Origin: Streptomyces sp. NA02950
GTDB lineage: Bacteria > Actinomycetota > Actinomycetes > Streptomycetales > Streptomycetaceae
NCBI RefSeq assembly: GCF_013364155.1
Contig: NZ_CP054916.1
Span: 7,284,001 to 7,348,000 of the forward strand
Length of the DNA stretch: 64,000 bases
Direction of reading: 5' to 3'
Part shown: positions 55,826 to 64,000 of the stretch, in pieces
Layout of the letters: every line of letters starts with the position of its first letter
How positions within the stretch are numbered: position 1 is the first letter of the stretch
The notes under the pieces: generated by a model
Told to the model about the DNA's origin: nothing
The model's database searches: none
The model's input: the letters and a program-made list of their open reading frames with translations, nothing else
Made by a program: the position numbers and the translations under genes

Positions 55826-57403
55826 TCAGGCGATCCGCTCCTTGGTGAGCGAGATCCTCGCCTCCTCCACCGCCTCCTCGGTCATCCCGCCGATCCGCAC
55901 CGTGAGGGTGAGCCGCTCACCGGTCTCCCGCTCGGTGGCCACGACCGTGAGCAGCCCGGAGGTGTCCAGGGTGAACTCGCACTGGATGGGCCAGCGGTCG
56001 GGCTTGCCCGGCGGAATGTCCAGCTCGCCGTCGGCGACCACGGTGTTGTGGCCCAGTTCGTCGGACTCGACCGCCCCGGCCTGCTCCATCACCTTGATGT
56101 GCACCTTCCGCTGCCCCGCGCGGACGGTGTAGAAGTCCTGGACGACCGCGACCGGCAACGTGTCGTTGGCGTGCACCAGATGGGTCACGTACTCCCGCTC
56201 CAGGTCCGGGTCCCACACCTGGATGCCGTAGCCGCGCGAGGCCACGGTGGAGATCGTGTAGGGCTGGTGGGTGATCCGGCCGGTGTCCGGCACCTGCGGC
56301 GCCTCCTCGGCGGACACCTCCCCGCTGTTGATCACGTACAGCGCGCGGTCCAGGGCGTACAGCGAGGCGCCGCGGGCCACCGCGAGATCCGGGTTGTGCA
56401 GCTTGGGGTCGAAGCCGAACTCCTCCCGCAGCCGCCGGGCCACCGCGGGCATCTTGGTGGCACCGCCCACCAGCAGGACGTCGTCGAAGCGCTCGACACC
56501 GCGCTCCTGGGCCAGTTCCACGGTGCGCCGGGTGAGGTCCAGGGTGCGGTCCAGCAGATCCCGGGTCAGCTCCTCGATCAGCTCCTGGGTCAGCTCGACC
56601 GGCTCCACCAGGCCCTGGTGCATCACCCGGACCGTATAGCTCCCCCGGAAGGACAGCGCCTTCTTGGCCTCCTCGGCGTCCTTGCGCAGCTGGGTCTCGG
56701 TCTGCGGATCGGCCAGCGGATCGCCCGCGTCGGGGAACCGGGTGCGGAAGGCGTCCACCAGGTGCAGCACCAGCCGGTCGTCCCAGTCGGCCCCGCCCAG
56801 CTCCTTGGCGCCGTCGGTGCACACCACCTTCAGCTCGGTGCCGCGCAGCGTCAGCACGGTGGTGTCGAAGGTGCCGCCGCCCAGGTCGTACACCAGGATC
56901 GCGCGGTCTGCGCCGTCCGCGCCCGCGCCCAGCGCACCGTAGTCGAGGGCGGCCGCGATGGGCTCGGCCACCACGTCCAGCACCCGCAGCCCGGCGATCT
57001 CGCCCGCCTTGCGGGTGGCGTCGCGCTCGGCGATCCCGAAGTACGCGGGGACCGTGATCACCACGTCCCGCACCTCGTGGCCGCCGCTGATCCGGGCGTC
57101 GTCGGCGAGTTTGCGCAGGACGCGGGCGGAGATCTCCTCCGGGGTGAACGACCGGCCGTGGAACTCCCGGGTCACCGCCTCGCCCATGTCCCGCTTGATC
57201 AGCTGCACCACGGCGTCCGGGTCCACCACGGCGGCGTCCTTGGCGGACTGCCCCACCACGGTGCCGTCCGCGCTCTCGAAGTACACGACCGAGGGGGTGG
57301 TGTCCGAACCCTCCAGATTCCGCAGCACGGTCGGTCTGCCCACATCGTCGACACAGGCGATACAGGAGTAGGTGGTTCCCAGGTCGATGCCGTAGACGGC
57401 CAT
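55826..57403 (-). CDS. Hsp70 (DnaK-like) lacking the C-terminal lid
   Basis: A 525-residue Hsp70. The ATPase domain is complete: AVYGIDLGTTYSC, VVITVPAYFGIAERDATRKA, VYDLGGGTFDTTV, and VLLVGGATKMPAVARRL. The beta substrate domain follows (TISTVASRGYGIQVWDPDLE, ITGLLTVV-like LDTSGLLTVVATERETGERL). The protein ends about 90-110 residues earlier than DnaK, so the helical lid and acidic tail are missing. GGAGGGG lies upstream of ATG 57403. A GrpE-like gene precedes it by 35 bases. It probably acts on the cluster's own proteins. Confidence 0.9.
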   Translation of the reverse strand: MAVYGIDLGTTYSCIACVDDVGRPTVLRNLEGSDTTPSVVYFESADGTVVGQSAKDAAVVDPDAVVQLIKRDMGEAVTREFHGRSFTPEEISARVLRKLADDARISGGHEVRDVVITVPAYFGIAERDATRKAGEIAGLRVLDVVAEPIAAALDYGALGAGADGADRAILVYDLGGGTFDTTVLTLRGTELKVVCTDGAKELGGADWDDRLVLHLVDAFRTRFPDAGDPLADPQTETQLRKDAEEAKKALSFRGSYTVRVMHQGLVEPVELTQELIEELTRDLLDRTLDLTRRTVELAQERGVERFDDVLLVGGATKMPAVARRLREEFGFDPKLHNPDLAVARGASLYALDRALYVINSGEVSAEEAPQVPDTGRITHQPYTISTVASRGYGIQVWDPDLEREYVTHLVHANDTLPVAVVQDFYTVRAGQRKVHIKVMEQAGAVESDELGHNTVVADGELDIPPGKPDRWPIQCEFTLDTSGLLTVVATERETGERLTLTVRIGGMTEEAVEEARISLTKERIA

Positions 57404-57438
57404 GCGCTCCCCTCCGCTGTGCTTCCCTGCCCCGATGA

Positions 57439-58023
57439 CTACCCCGCGGACGGCGGTGTACCGCCGCTCCGCTCCCAGCGCGCCACCACGACCTCGGCCT
57501 TGCGCACCACCCGCTCGCCGCGGGCGAATCCCGCCGCCACCACCCGTGCCACGGTGCGGTCGGCCTCCTCCGATAGGGCCTCGGCGCGCCCCACCGGCCG
57601 GTGGCGCGCGGTGTCGAACGGCTCGCCCTCCTCCGGGGCGTAGCGCTCGGTGCCGGTGCCCGCGAGGGTGTCCGCCGCATCGTCGGCCAGCGCCCGCAGC
57701 AGCGCGTCCAGTTCGTCCGTGCCCAGCGGGGCGTCGATCTGCTCGGCCTGGCGCAGGATGCGGTCGTGCAGCCGGATCAGACCGTGGCGTACGAGGTCCA
57801 GGGCGGCGTCCAGTTCCCCGCGGCGCAGCTCCTGGAGCTCGGTGTGCAGCCGGGTGATGATCTCCTCGCGCCGGTCGGCGAGATCCTGCTGACGCGCCAG
57901 CGCGGCGGTGAACTCCGCCACGGCGTGCTCCAGCCCGCTGCCCGGCCCGGCCTCCGGTACCGGGTCGGCCCCGCCCTCCGGTACCGGATCGTCGGTCGTC
58001 GTACTCGCTTCCGTCTCCGGCAC
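57439..58023 (-). CDS. GrpE-like nucleotide-exchange protein
   Basis: A 194-residue protein. An acidic N-terminus is followed by a long helix (FTAALARQQDLADRREEIIT, RLHTELQELRRGELDAALDL) and IRLHDRILRQAEQIDA, as in GrpE. The C-terminal half carries TARHRPVGRAEAL, matching the compact beta head region. Next to Hsp70 it should exchange its nucleotide. GGGGGG lies just before ATG 58023, and the upstream 89 bases hold no strong terminator, so it may have its own promoter there. It is the first gene of the cluster. Confidence 0.78.
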   Translation of the reverse strand: MPETEASTTTDDPVPEGGADPVPEAGPGSGLEHAVAEFTAALARQQDLADRREEIITRLHTELQELRRGELDAALDLVRHGLIRLHDRILRQAEQIDAPLGTDELDALLRALADDAADTLAGTGTERYAPEEGEPFDTARHRPVGRAEALSEEADRTVARVVAAGFARGERVVRKAEVVVARWERSGGTPPSAG

Positions 58024-58112
58024 GCGCGCCCCCCGAGTCTGTGCGGCGTATCAGACCCTAGCGCAATCGTCGTAGCCCGGGGCGGAACTGGCGGTGCGGC
58101 ACCCGGAGTTGG

Positions 58113-60242
58113 TCAGGGCAGCAGCTTGTCGAGGGTGATGGGCAGTTCGCGGATCCGGACACCGGTCGCGTGGTACACCGCGTTGGCGACGGCCGCGGCC
58201 GTGCCGACGATGCCCACCTCGCCCGCGCCCTTGGCGCCCATCGCATTGGTGTGCGGGTCCCGCTCGTGCACCCAGTGCGCCTCCACCGCGTGCACATCGG
58301 CGTTGGCGGCGATGTGGTACTGCGCGAAGTCGTGGTTGACCACATGACCGAACCGCGGGTCCAGCACGCTGTGTTCGTACAGCGCCATCGACATCCCCTG
58401 TGTCATCCCGCCGATCAGCTGGGAGCGGACGGTCTTGGGGTTGATGACCCGGCCCACGTCGAACATCCCCAGCAGCCGGGCCACCCGCACCTCCCCGGTG
58501 TCCTGGTCCACCCGCACCTCGGCGAACTGGGCCCCGAAGCTGTGCATCGCGTACCGGTCCTCGTCGGGGTTGGCGGGCATGTCCGCGGTGACCTCCAGAC
58601 CCTGTGCCGGGACCGTGCCGCCGTGGTCGGACTCCAGCACCTCGTGGAGCCGCGTCGCCGCCGCGCAGATCGAACTGCCCCAGCTGCTGATGCCGGAGGA
58701 GAACCCGGCGACCGACGCGGGCGGCAGCGCGGTGTCCCCGATCCGCACCTCCACCTGCTCGACCGGGACGTCCAGCGCGTCCGCCGCGATCTGGGTGAGC
58801 GCGGTCCAGGCGCCGGTGCCCAGGTCGGCGGCGGCGATCAGTACGAGGTAGTGGCCGTCCGGGGTGGCCCGGACGGTGGCGCTGCTCCCCGGCAGCCGGG
58901 GCGAGGGGTACGTCGAGGCCGCCACTCCGCTGCCCAGCAGCCAGCGCCCGTCCCGACGGGCCCGGGGGGCGGGGTCGCGCCGCTCCCATCCGGCCCGGCG
59001 GGCGCCCTCGCGCAGACAGGCCACCAGATGGCGGCTGGAGAACGGCAGTCCGGACTCCGGGTGGACCTCCGGCTCATTGCGGATCCGGAACTCCACGGGG
59101 TCCATTCCGCAGGCGAGGGCCATCTCGTCCATGGCCGACTCCAGCGCGAACATCCCCTGTCCCTCGCCCGGCGCCCGCATGATGGTGGGCACCGGGATGT
59201 CCAGCGGCGCCAGCCGGTGGGTGGTGCGCCGGTGCGGGGCGGCGTACATCAGCCGGGTGCACACCGCGACCTGGTCCGCGTACCCCTTGGCCTTGGCGGT
59301 CTGTTCGGCCACCTCATGGGCGACGGCGGTCAGCCTGCCGTCCCCGTCGGCACCGAGCCGGATCCGCTGGATCGAGGCGGGACGGTAGCCGACCAGGGCG
59401 AACATCTGCTGGCGGGTCAGCGAGAACTTGACCGGGCGGCGTACGGTGCGGGCGGCCATCGCGGCCAGCACGGCGTACGAGTGCGGGTAGACCTTCGAGC
59501 CGAAACCGCCCCCGACATGCGGGGAGATCACCCGGACCCGCTCCGCCGGCAGTCCCAGCACCCCGGCGATCAGCATCCGGCTGAAGGACGAGCCCTGGGT
59601 GGAGCAGTACACCGTCAGCTCGCCGTCGTCCCAGCTGACCACGGCGGTGTGCGGCTCCATCGGGTTGTTGTGGTACATCGGCGTGGTGTAGGTGGCGTCC
59701 AGCCGGACCGGGGCCGAATCCAGCGCCGCGTCGACGTCCCCGAGCAGGCTGTCGGCGGGCGAGCCGTCCTGGAGTTCACCGGCGGCCGAGCCGAACTGGG
59801 CGGCGTGCACCGGTGTGCGGAGGTCGTCGCGGTCCGCGCGGAGCTCCACATCGTGCTCCCGCGGCGCGTAGGAGAAGCGCACCAGCCCGGCGGCGGCGCG
59901 CGCGGTCTCCAGGGCCTCGGCCACCACGGCACCGGTGAACTGGCCGCGCCAGGCCACCTCGTCGGTCTGGAGCACGGCCAGCTCGGGGTCGTCGGGCCGG
60001 GTCAGCGAGGGGGCGTTGAGATGGGTGAGGACGGCCAGCACCCCGGGTTCGGCCTCGGCGGCGGAGGTGTCCACCCCCGTGATCCGGCCGGCGGCGATGG
60101 TGGACTGGAGGGCGTGGAGATACACGGCGTGTTCGACGGGCCATTCGAAGGCGTAGGTGGCGGTGCCGGTGACCTTCTGCGCGCCGTCGATGCGGTCCAG
60201 CGGGCTGCCGATGGCGTGGGGCCGGGCGCGGACGTCGCTCAT
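58113..60242 (-). CDS. Xanthine-dehydrogenase-family molybdenum subunit (PaoC-like)
   Basis: A 709-residue molybdopterin-binding large subunit. It begins [20 protein letters not shown], then has [40 protein letters not shown], and the late catalytic Glu in [12 protein letters not shown]. The ATG at 60242 overlaps the FAD-subunit stop as ATGA (60239-60242). It forms an alpha-beta-gamma complex with the two genes upstream. The 4Fe-4S-bearing FAD subunit points to the PaoABC periplasmic aldehyde oxidoreductase type, which oxidises aromatic aldehydes. Confidence 0.9.
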   Translation of the reverse strand: MSDVRARPHAIGSPLDRIDGAQKVTGTATYAFEWPVEHAVYLHALQSTIAAGRITGVDTSAAEAEPGVLAVLTHLNAPSLTRPDDPELAVLQTDEVAWRGQFTGAVVAEALETARAAAGLVRFSYAPREHDVELRADRDDLRTPVHAAQFGSAAGELQDGSPADSLLGDVDAALDSAPVRLDATYTTPMYHNNPMEPHTAVVSWDDGELTVYCSTQGSSFSRMLIAGVLGLPAERVRVISPHVGGGFGSKVYPHSYAVLAAMAARTVRRPVKFSLTRQQMFALVGYRPASIQRIRLGADGDGRLTAVAHEVAEQTAKAKGYADQVAVCTRLMYAAPHRRTTHRLAPLDIPVPTIMRAPGEGQGMFALESAMDEMALACGMDPVEFRIRNEPEVHPESGLPFSSRHLVACLREGARRAGWERRDPAPRARRDGRWLLGSGVAASTYPSPRLPGSSATVRATPDGHYLVLIAAADLGTGAWTALTQIAADALDVPVEQVEVRIGDTALPPASVAGFSSGISSWGSSICAAATRLHEVLESDHGGTVPAQGLEVTADMPANPDEDRYAMHSFGAQFAEVRVDQDTGEVRVARLLGMFDVGRVINPKTVRSQLIGGMTQGMSMALYEHSVLDPRFGHVVNHDFAQYHIAANADVHAVEAHWVHERDPHTNAMGAKGAGEVGIVGTAAAVANAVYHATGVRIRELPITLDKLLP

Positions 60243-61228
60243 CGCCTCTCCTCCAGCAGGTCGAGCAGCACACTGACGATCGTGTTGCGGGCCAGTGGCA
60301 CCTTGAAGGCGTTGCCCGGCAGCGGACGCGCCGGGGCCAGCTCGGCCGCCGCCGCGTCCAGGAAGCTCCCCCGGGTGGCGGGCGCGCCGCGCAGCGCCGT
60401 CTCGGCGGTGGCGGCCCGCCACGGCTTGTGCGCCACCCCGCCGAGCGCGATCCGCACGTCCCGTACGGTGCCGTCGGCCACGTCCAGCGCGGCCGCCACC
60501 GAGACCAGGGCGAAGGCGAACGACGCCCGGTCGCGCACCTTGCGGTAGCGGGAGGCGGTCAGATGGGCCGGCGGGGGCAGCTCGACCCCGGTGATCAACT
60601 CACCGCGCTCCAGCACGGTGTCCCGCTCCGGGGTGTCTCCCGGGAGCCGGTGCAGCTCGGTCACCGGGATCCGCCGCTCCCCGCCCGGGCCGTGCACCGT
60701 GACCACCGCGTCCAGCGCGGCCAGCGCCACCGCCATGTCCGACGGATGGGTGGCCACACAGGCGGGGGAGGAGCCCAGGATCGCCAGATCGCGCTGATAG
60801 CCCTCCAGCGCGGAACACCCCGACCCCGGTTCGCGTTTGTTGCACGGGGTGGTGACGTTCTGGAAGTACGCGCAGCGGGTGCGCTGGAGCAGATTGCCGC
60901 CGGTGGTGGCGAAGTTGCGCAACTGGCCCGAGGCGCCGGACAGCAGCGCCTGGGAGAGCATCGGATAGCGCCGCCGCACGCGGTGGTCGGCGGCCAGGTC
61001 GCTGTTGGGGACGGCCGCGCCGATGCGCAGGCCCCCGTCGGGCAGTTCCTCGATCCGGTCGGAGGTCAGCCGCGTCACGTCGATGAGCACCTCGGGGGTG
61101 GTCACCTCCAGCCGCATCAGGTCCACCAGATTGGTGCCCCCGGCCAGGAAGGCCGCCTCCGGCTCCTCGGCCAGCGCGGTGACCGCGGCGGACACGTCGT
61201 CGGCGCGTTCGTAGCGGAAGGGCTTCAT
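60239..61228 (-). CDS. FAD/4Fe-4S subunit of molybdenum hydroxylase (PaoB-like)
   Basis: A 329-residue FAD subunit: [40 protein letters not shown]. Four Cys at 119, 129, 138 and 157 (RTRCAYF, TTPCNKR, GSGCSAL, SPACVAT) match the extra 4Fe-4S cluster known from PaoB. It passes electrons from the molybdenum site to an acceptor. ATG at 61228 overlaps the iron-sulfur subunit stop as ATGA (61225-61228). It is the middle gene of the three. Confidence 0.9.
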   Translation of the reverse strand: MKPFRYERADDVSAAVTALAEEPEAAFLAGGTNLVDLMRLEVTTPEVLIDVTRLTSDRIEELPDGGLRIGAAVPNSDLAADHRVRRRYPMLSQALLSGASGQLRNFATTGGNLLQRTRCAYFQNVTTPCNKREPGSGCSALEGYQRDLAILGSSPACVATHPSDMAVALAALDAVVTVHGPGGERRIPVTELHRLPGDTPERDTVLERGELITGVELPPPAHLTASRYRKVRDRASFAFALVSVAAALDVADGTVRDVRIALGGVAHKPWRAATAETALRGAPATRGSFLDAAAAELAPARPLPGNAFKVPLARNTIVSVLLDLLEERR

Positions 61229-61740
61229 CGGTGCGCCACCTCCGAGATGGCCGGGACGATGTTCATGTAGGCGGCGCAGCGGCACAGATTGCCGCTCATC
61301 CGCTCGGCGATCTCCTCGTCGTCCAGCACCACATCGGTGGCGCTGGGGTCCTTGCTCACCGCGCTCGGCCAGCCCGCCTCCGCCTCGCTCAGCATCCCGG
61401 CGGCCGAGACGATCTGGCCGGGAGTGCAGTAGCCGCACTGGAAGGCGTCGTGGGTGATGAACGACCGCTGGAGCGGATGCAGTCCGCCGCCGTCACCGTC
61501 GGCCAGACCAGCCGCGGTCACGATGTCCGCGCCCTGGTGGGCCACGGCCAGCGCGAGGCAGCCCAGCCCCCGCCGGCCGTCGATCAGCAGGGTGCAGGCG
61601 CCGCACTGTCCGTGGTCGCAGCCCTTCTTGGGGCTGGTGTTCCCCAGTCGCTCGCGCAGGGCGTCCAGCAGCGTCGTACGGGTGTCGACGATGAGCCGGT
61701 GCTCGGTACCGTCCACCCGCAGCGTGATCTCCACGTCCAT
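61225..61740 (-). CDS. 2Fe-2S subunit of molybdenum hydroxylase (PaoA-like)
   Basis: A 171-residue protein with the two 2Fe-2S domains. The plant-type domain is [15 protein letters not shown] plus LGCLALA, and the C-terminal domain is [10 protein letters not shown] plus GNLCRCAAY. It relays electrons to the FAD subunit. ATG at 61740 starts the PaoABC-like operon. No twin-arginine signal was seen on it, so if the complex is periplasmic the export signal is not here. It is divergent from the GntR gene. Confidence 0.92.
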   Translation of the reverse strand: MDVEITLRVDGTEHRLIVDTRTTLLDALRERLGNTSPKKGCDHGQCGACTLLIDGRRGLGCLALAVAHQGADIVTAAGLADGDGGGLHPLQRSFITHDAFQCGYCTPGQIVSAAGMLSEAEAGWPSAVSKDPSATDVVLDDEEIAERMSGNLCRCAAYMNIVPAISEVAHR

Positions 61741-61871
61741 GGTCCAGTCCTTGATCGTCGTCCAGCCGGGATGTCACGCAGCTCTGCCCAGTATCGGACA
61801 AACGTGCACTGATCGCCCGTCCGGCGGCGATCGTCTCGCGTCTTGACGCCGACTGTGCCCAGTGATTCCAT

Positions 61872-61892
61872 GTGGCTCATCCACTGAGCCAC
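61872..61892. promoter_or_regulatory. Palindrome, candidate GntR operator
   Basis: GTGGCTCA-TCCAC-TGAGCCAC, a perfect 8+5+8 inverted repeat. It sits directly before the GntR ribosome site (61894-61901) and 132 bases from the divergent iron-sulfur subunit. A FadR-type regulator bound here would control its own gene and perhaps the aldehyde oxidase. Confidence 0.6.
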
Positions 61893-61907
61893 TGGGGGAG
61901 GATGAGC

Positions 61908-62594
61908 GTGGAGGCACTGCCCCGCGAAACCATCGTCGACGTCCTCGAGAACCGCCTGCGGGAGGACATCTTCACCGGCCGCCACCCGGCGGGCACCCTG
62001 CTGCCGCCGGAGCGCGAACTCGCCGAGGGCTACGGGGTCACCCGCACCACCCTCAAACACGCCTTCGGCCGTCTCGTCCAGGCCGGACTGCTGGAGACCC
62101 GGCACGGTGTGGGCACCCGGGTGCGCGACTACGCCCGGCTCGGCGGCGCCGATCTGCTGCCCATGCTGGTACGGCACAGCCCCGACTGGATCGGGGAGGT
62201 CTTCGAAGTGCGGCGCTCGGTAGGCGCGTTGATCGCCGAACGGGCCGCCGCCCGCGCCACCACCGCGCAGAAGGCCGAACTGCGCGCCCTGCTGACCGCG
62301 GTGGGCGAGGCCGGGGACACCGACGCGGTGCAGCTCGCCGACGTCGAAGTGCACCGGGCCCTCGCCCGCGCCACCGGCAACCGTGTCTACGCCCTGCTCA
62401 CCAACACCCTCTTCAACGCCTATCTGCCCGTACGCACCGCCCTGGCCGGGCCCTTCACCGACCCGGCCGCCGCCCACGCCCGGCTGGCACCGGTGGTCGA
62501 GGCCGTGAACCGGGGCAACCAGCGCGCCGCCCACAAGGCCGCCGAGGCGTATCTGACCGCGACCGAACGCATCATGCTGGAGGGCCTCGCTTGA
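61908..62594 (+). CDS. GntR-family regulator with FCD domain
   Basis: A 228-residue regulator from GTG 61908 (GGGGGAGG site six bases upstream; ATG 61902 has no room for the site). The N-terminal winged helix is LREDIFTGRHPAGTLLPPER, ELAEGYGVTRTTLKHAFGRL and VQAGLLETRHGVGTRV. The C-terminal FCD domain has VFEVRRSVGALIAERAAARA, ADVEVHRALARATGNR, and AAHKAAEAYLTATERIM. Ligand unknown; an acid or acyl-CoA is usual for this branch. It overlaps the next gene's TTG by four bases. Confidence 0.88.
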   Translation: MEALPRETIVDVLENRLREDIFTGRHPAGTLLPPERELAEGYGVTRTTLKHAFGRLVQAGLLETRHGVGTRVRDYARLGGADLLPMLVRHSPDWIGEVFEVRRSVGALIAERAAARATTAQKAELRALLTAVGEAGDTDAVQLADVEVHRALARATGNRVYALLTNTLFNAYLPVRTALAGPFTDPAAAHARLAPVVEAVNRGNQRAAHKAAEAYLTATERIMLEGLA

Positions 62595-64000
62595 GCACGC
62601 GTACGAGCACCCCCGACCACACCGGCACCTCCGGCGCCACCGGCGGGCCGGGCGGCACCGGGGCACCGCAACGCCCCCGTCCCGGCCGCGGCACCACCTT
62701 CCGCGAATCCATGCTCGGCCGGATCCGCCTCGACGGCGAGGACCGCGACCGCCCGGTCCGCCTCGATCTGCATGGCGCGGCCGACCGGGTGCTGCGCCCC
62801 CTCGGCACCACACCGGCCCGGCTCACCGGGCGGATACGCGTCGCCGGATGGGCCGACGACCCCGACGCCATCGGCACCCTGGAGATCTCCCCGCTCGCCC
62901 GGCGCCGGATCCGCTACCGGGTCGACTTCACCGCGGACGGCCGCCGGATCACCCTCGACGGCTGGAAGTCCATCAGCCCGCGCCGCCCGCTCGCCTCGAT
63001 GACCGTCCTGCCGTACACGCTGTACGAGGACGGAACGGCGATCGGGACCGGCGCCGTGCGGTTTCCGCTCGCCACCCAACTCCTGCCGTTCCTCGCGAGC
63101 TTCCGGTTTCCGCGCCGTGAGGACAGTGCCCCGCTGCTCGCACCCCGCTGGGACGGCACCCCCGGCCGTACCGAGGTCTGGTACACCACCGCGACCGACC
63201 CGGCCACCGGCACCGGACTGTGGCTGCACCATGAACTCACCGCCCCCGCCGACGGATCCCCGCCCTTCGCCCACGGCTGGGCCGCCGCCTTCCCCCAGGA
63301 CGGCCCGGTGCGCCACGCCCGCTTCGGCCCCACCCCCTGGACCCGCCCCGCCGAGGGATTCACCGGCGACGGCATCCAGGCCGCGCCCGGCCAACTCAGC
63401 GGCGCGGCAGGAGAGTTCAGCTGGAAACTGACCGAACGCCCCACCGACGCACCGCTCTACACCTTCCCCCGCTGGTCCTGGCGGCGCCCCCTGCTGCCCG
63501 CCGCCCAGATCCTCCCGGCCGCCCGCGCCCGCTACAGCGGAACCTTCGCCTACGAGGACACCACCCTCAGCCTCGACGGCGCACCGGGCGCCTCCGCCCG
63601 TATCTACGGCCACGGCAACGCCCACCGCTGGGCCTGGCTCCACGCCGACCTGGGCGACGACGGGGTGCTGGAGATCGTCGCCGCCGTCTCCACCCGCCCC
63701 GGACTGCGGCGGCTGCCCCCACTGGTCTTCCTGCGACTGCGCCACCGCGGCCGCACCTGGCCCCGGCGGGCCGAACGCACCGCGCTGGGCTGGGCCGGAC
63801 TCGGCCGGTTCCGCGCCGATGTCGCCCTGCCCACCTGGACGGTGACCGGCCGCGCCGGGCCGCGCCGGATCCGCGTCGAGGTCACCCAGCCCGAGGAGCG
63901 GACCCTGACCCTGGACTACGCCGACCCCGACGGCTCCCCGGCGGTCTGCCGCAACAGCGAGCGCGCCGACGCCCACATCCTGCTGGAACGGTGGTGGGGC
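62591..64000 (+). CDS. Partial lipocalin-like (CrtC/AttH-type) protein, 5' part
   Basis: Open from TTG 62591 to the end of the window (470 codons), with no stop. TTG has GGAGGG six bases upstream and overlaps the GntR stop as TTGA, so translation is probably coupled. Visible pieces are FRESMLGRIRLDGEDRDRPV, LDGWKSISPRRPLASMTVLP, and GHGNAHRWAWLHADLGDDGV. The last stretch and the Trp-rich beta pattern fit the AttH/CrtC lipocalin-like proteins that act on lipids or carotenoid-like hydrocarbons. The C-terminus, and any fused oxidoreductase, lies outside. Confidence 0.65.
   Translation, partial: MSTRTSTPDHTGTSGATGGPGGTGAPQRPRPGRGTTFRESMLGRIRLDGEDRDRPVRLDLHGAADRVLRPLGTTPARLTGRIRVAGWADDPDAIGTLEISPLARRRIRYRVDFTADGRRITLDGWKSISPRRPLASMTVLPYTLYEDGTAIGTGAVRFPLATQLLPFLASFRFPRREDSAPLLAPRWDGTPGRTEVWYTTATDPATGTGLWLHHELTAPADGSPPFAHGWAAAFPQDGPVRHARFGPTPWTRPAEGFTGDGIQAAPGQLSGAAGEFSWKLTERPTDAPLYTFPRWSWRRPLLPAAQILPAARARYSGTFAYEDTTLSLDGAPGASARIYGHGNAHRWAWLHADLGDDGVLEIVAAVSTRPGLRRLPPLVFLRLRHRGRTWPRRAERTALGWAGLGRFRADVALPTWTVTGRAGPRRIRVEVTQPEERTLTLDYADPDGSPAVCRNSERADAHILLERWWG

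Noticed and set aside
40000..58000. A link of the CHAT gene to a type III CRISPR (Craspase-type) system
   Set aside because: TPR-CHAT proteins do work with gRAMP in such systems, but no Cas7/Cas11-like gene or repeat array is present here.
58170..60548. Plus-strand open frame of about 790 codons opposite the molybdenum subunit
   Set aside because: It is antisense to a gene with unmistakable active-site motifs; composition is that of a shadow frame and no family match is visible.
1..64000. tRNA or rRNA genes
   Set aside because: I looked at intergenic gaps for cloverleaf-like and GGTTCGAATCC-type patterns and saw none. A tRNA scan would settle it.

Overview
This is a very GC-rich stretch with GTG and TTG starts, dense regulator families and long same-strand operons. 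It reads as a chromosomal segment of a Streptomyces or a close relative. I could run no search, so family names come from motifs read by eye. No rRNA, tRNA or CRISPR array was seen. The first gene (CitMHS transporter) and the last (lipocalin-like protein) are cut by the window edges.

Positions 1-5450 hold transport genes and scars of mobile DNA. A MarR - MFS exporter - DUF1330 operon (2329-4544) sits between a frameshifted IS1182-like transposase stub (2041-2176) and a decayed tyrosine-recombinase gene (4753-5229). Positions 5394-26261 are a lipid and acyl-CoA catabolism region with three TetR circuits, each with its own candidate operator. Circuit A has AAAACTA-N7-TARTTW sites before an aldehyde dehydrogenase and an acyl-CoA dehydrogenase. 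Circuit C has TAAGCGCTTGCTCA before its own TetR gene and before a MaoC hydratase. Circuit D has ACATACCGACTGGT at both outer edges of an SDR / acyl-CoA ligase / TetR / acyl-CoA dehydrogenase / APH-kinase block. The APH-kinase plus ACAD pair matches the two halves of mammalian ACAD10/11 and suggests 4-hydroxyacid catabolism. Embedded here are a secreted penicillin-acylase-type enzyme, an alpha/beta hydrolase and a ruined RHS gene followed by a small intact gene.

Positions 26262-39567 are mixed: a G-rich array with a period of about 134 bp, DUF202 membrane genes with a NUDIX hydrolase, a KstD-like flavoprotein, a molybdopterin protein with a cytochrome b, two divergent glycosyltransferases, and AraC- and HxlR-controlled oxidoreductases.

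The most striking part is 42320-58023, nine minus-strand genes with short spacing. In transcription order they are a GrpE-like protein, a lidless Hsp70, an Fn3-like multidomain protein, a zinc-ribbon GTPase, a GAP1-type GTPase-associated protein, a membrane-spanning protein with a degenerate GTPase and an external discoidin-like region, a small Cys-containing protein, a membrane protein, and a TPR-CHAT caspase-like protease. A SpoIIE-type phosphatase/anti-sigma-like protein follows at 39588. I read the block as a chaperone- and GTPase-gated protease system of the conflict or stress-response type. After it come a PaoABC-like molybdenum aldehyde oxidase and a divergent GntR regulator with a palindromic operator.
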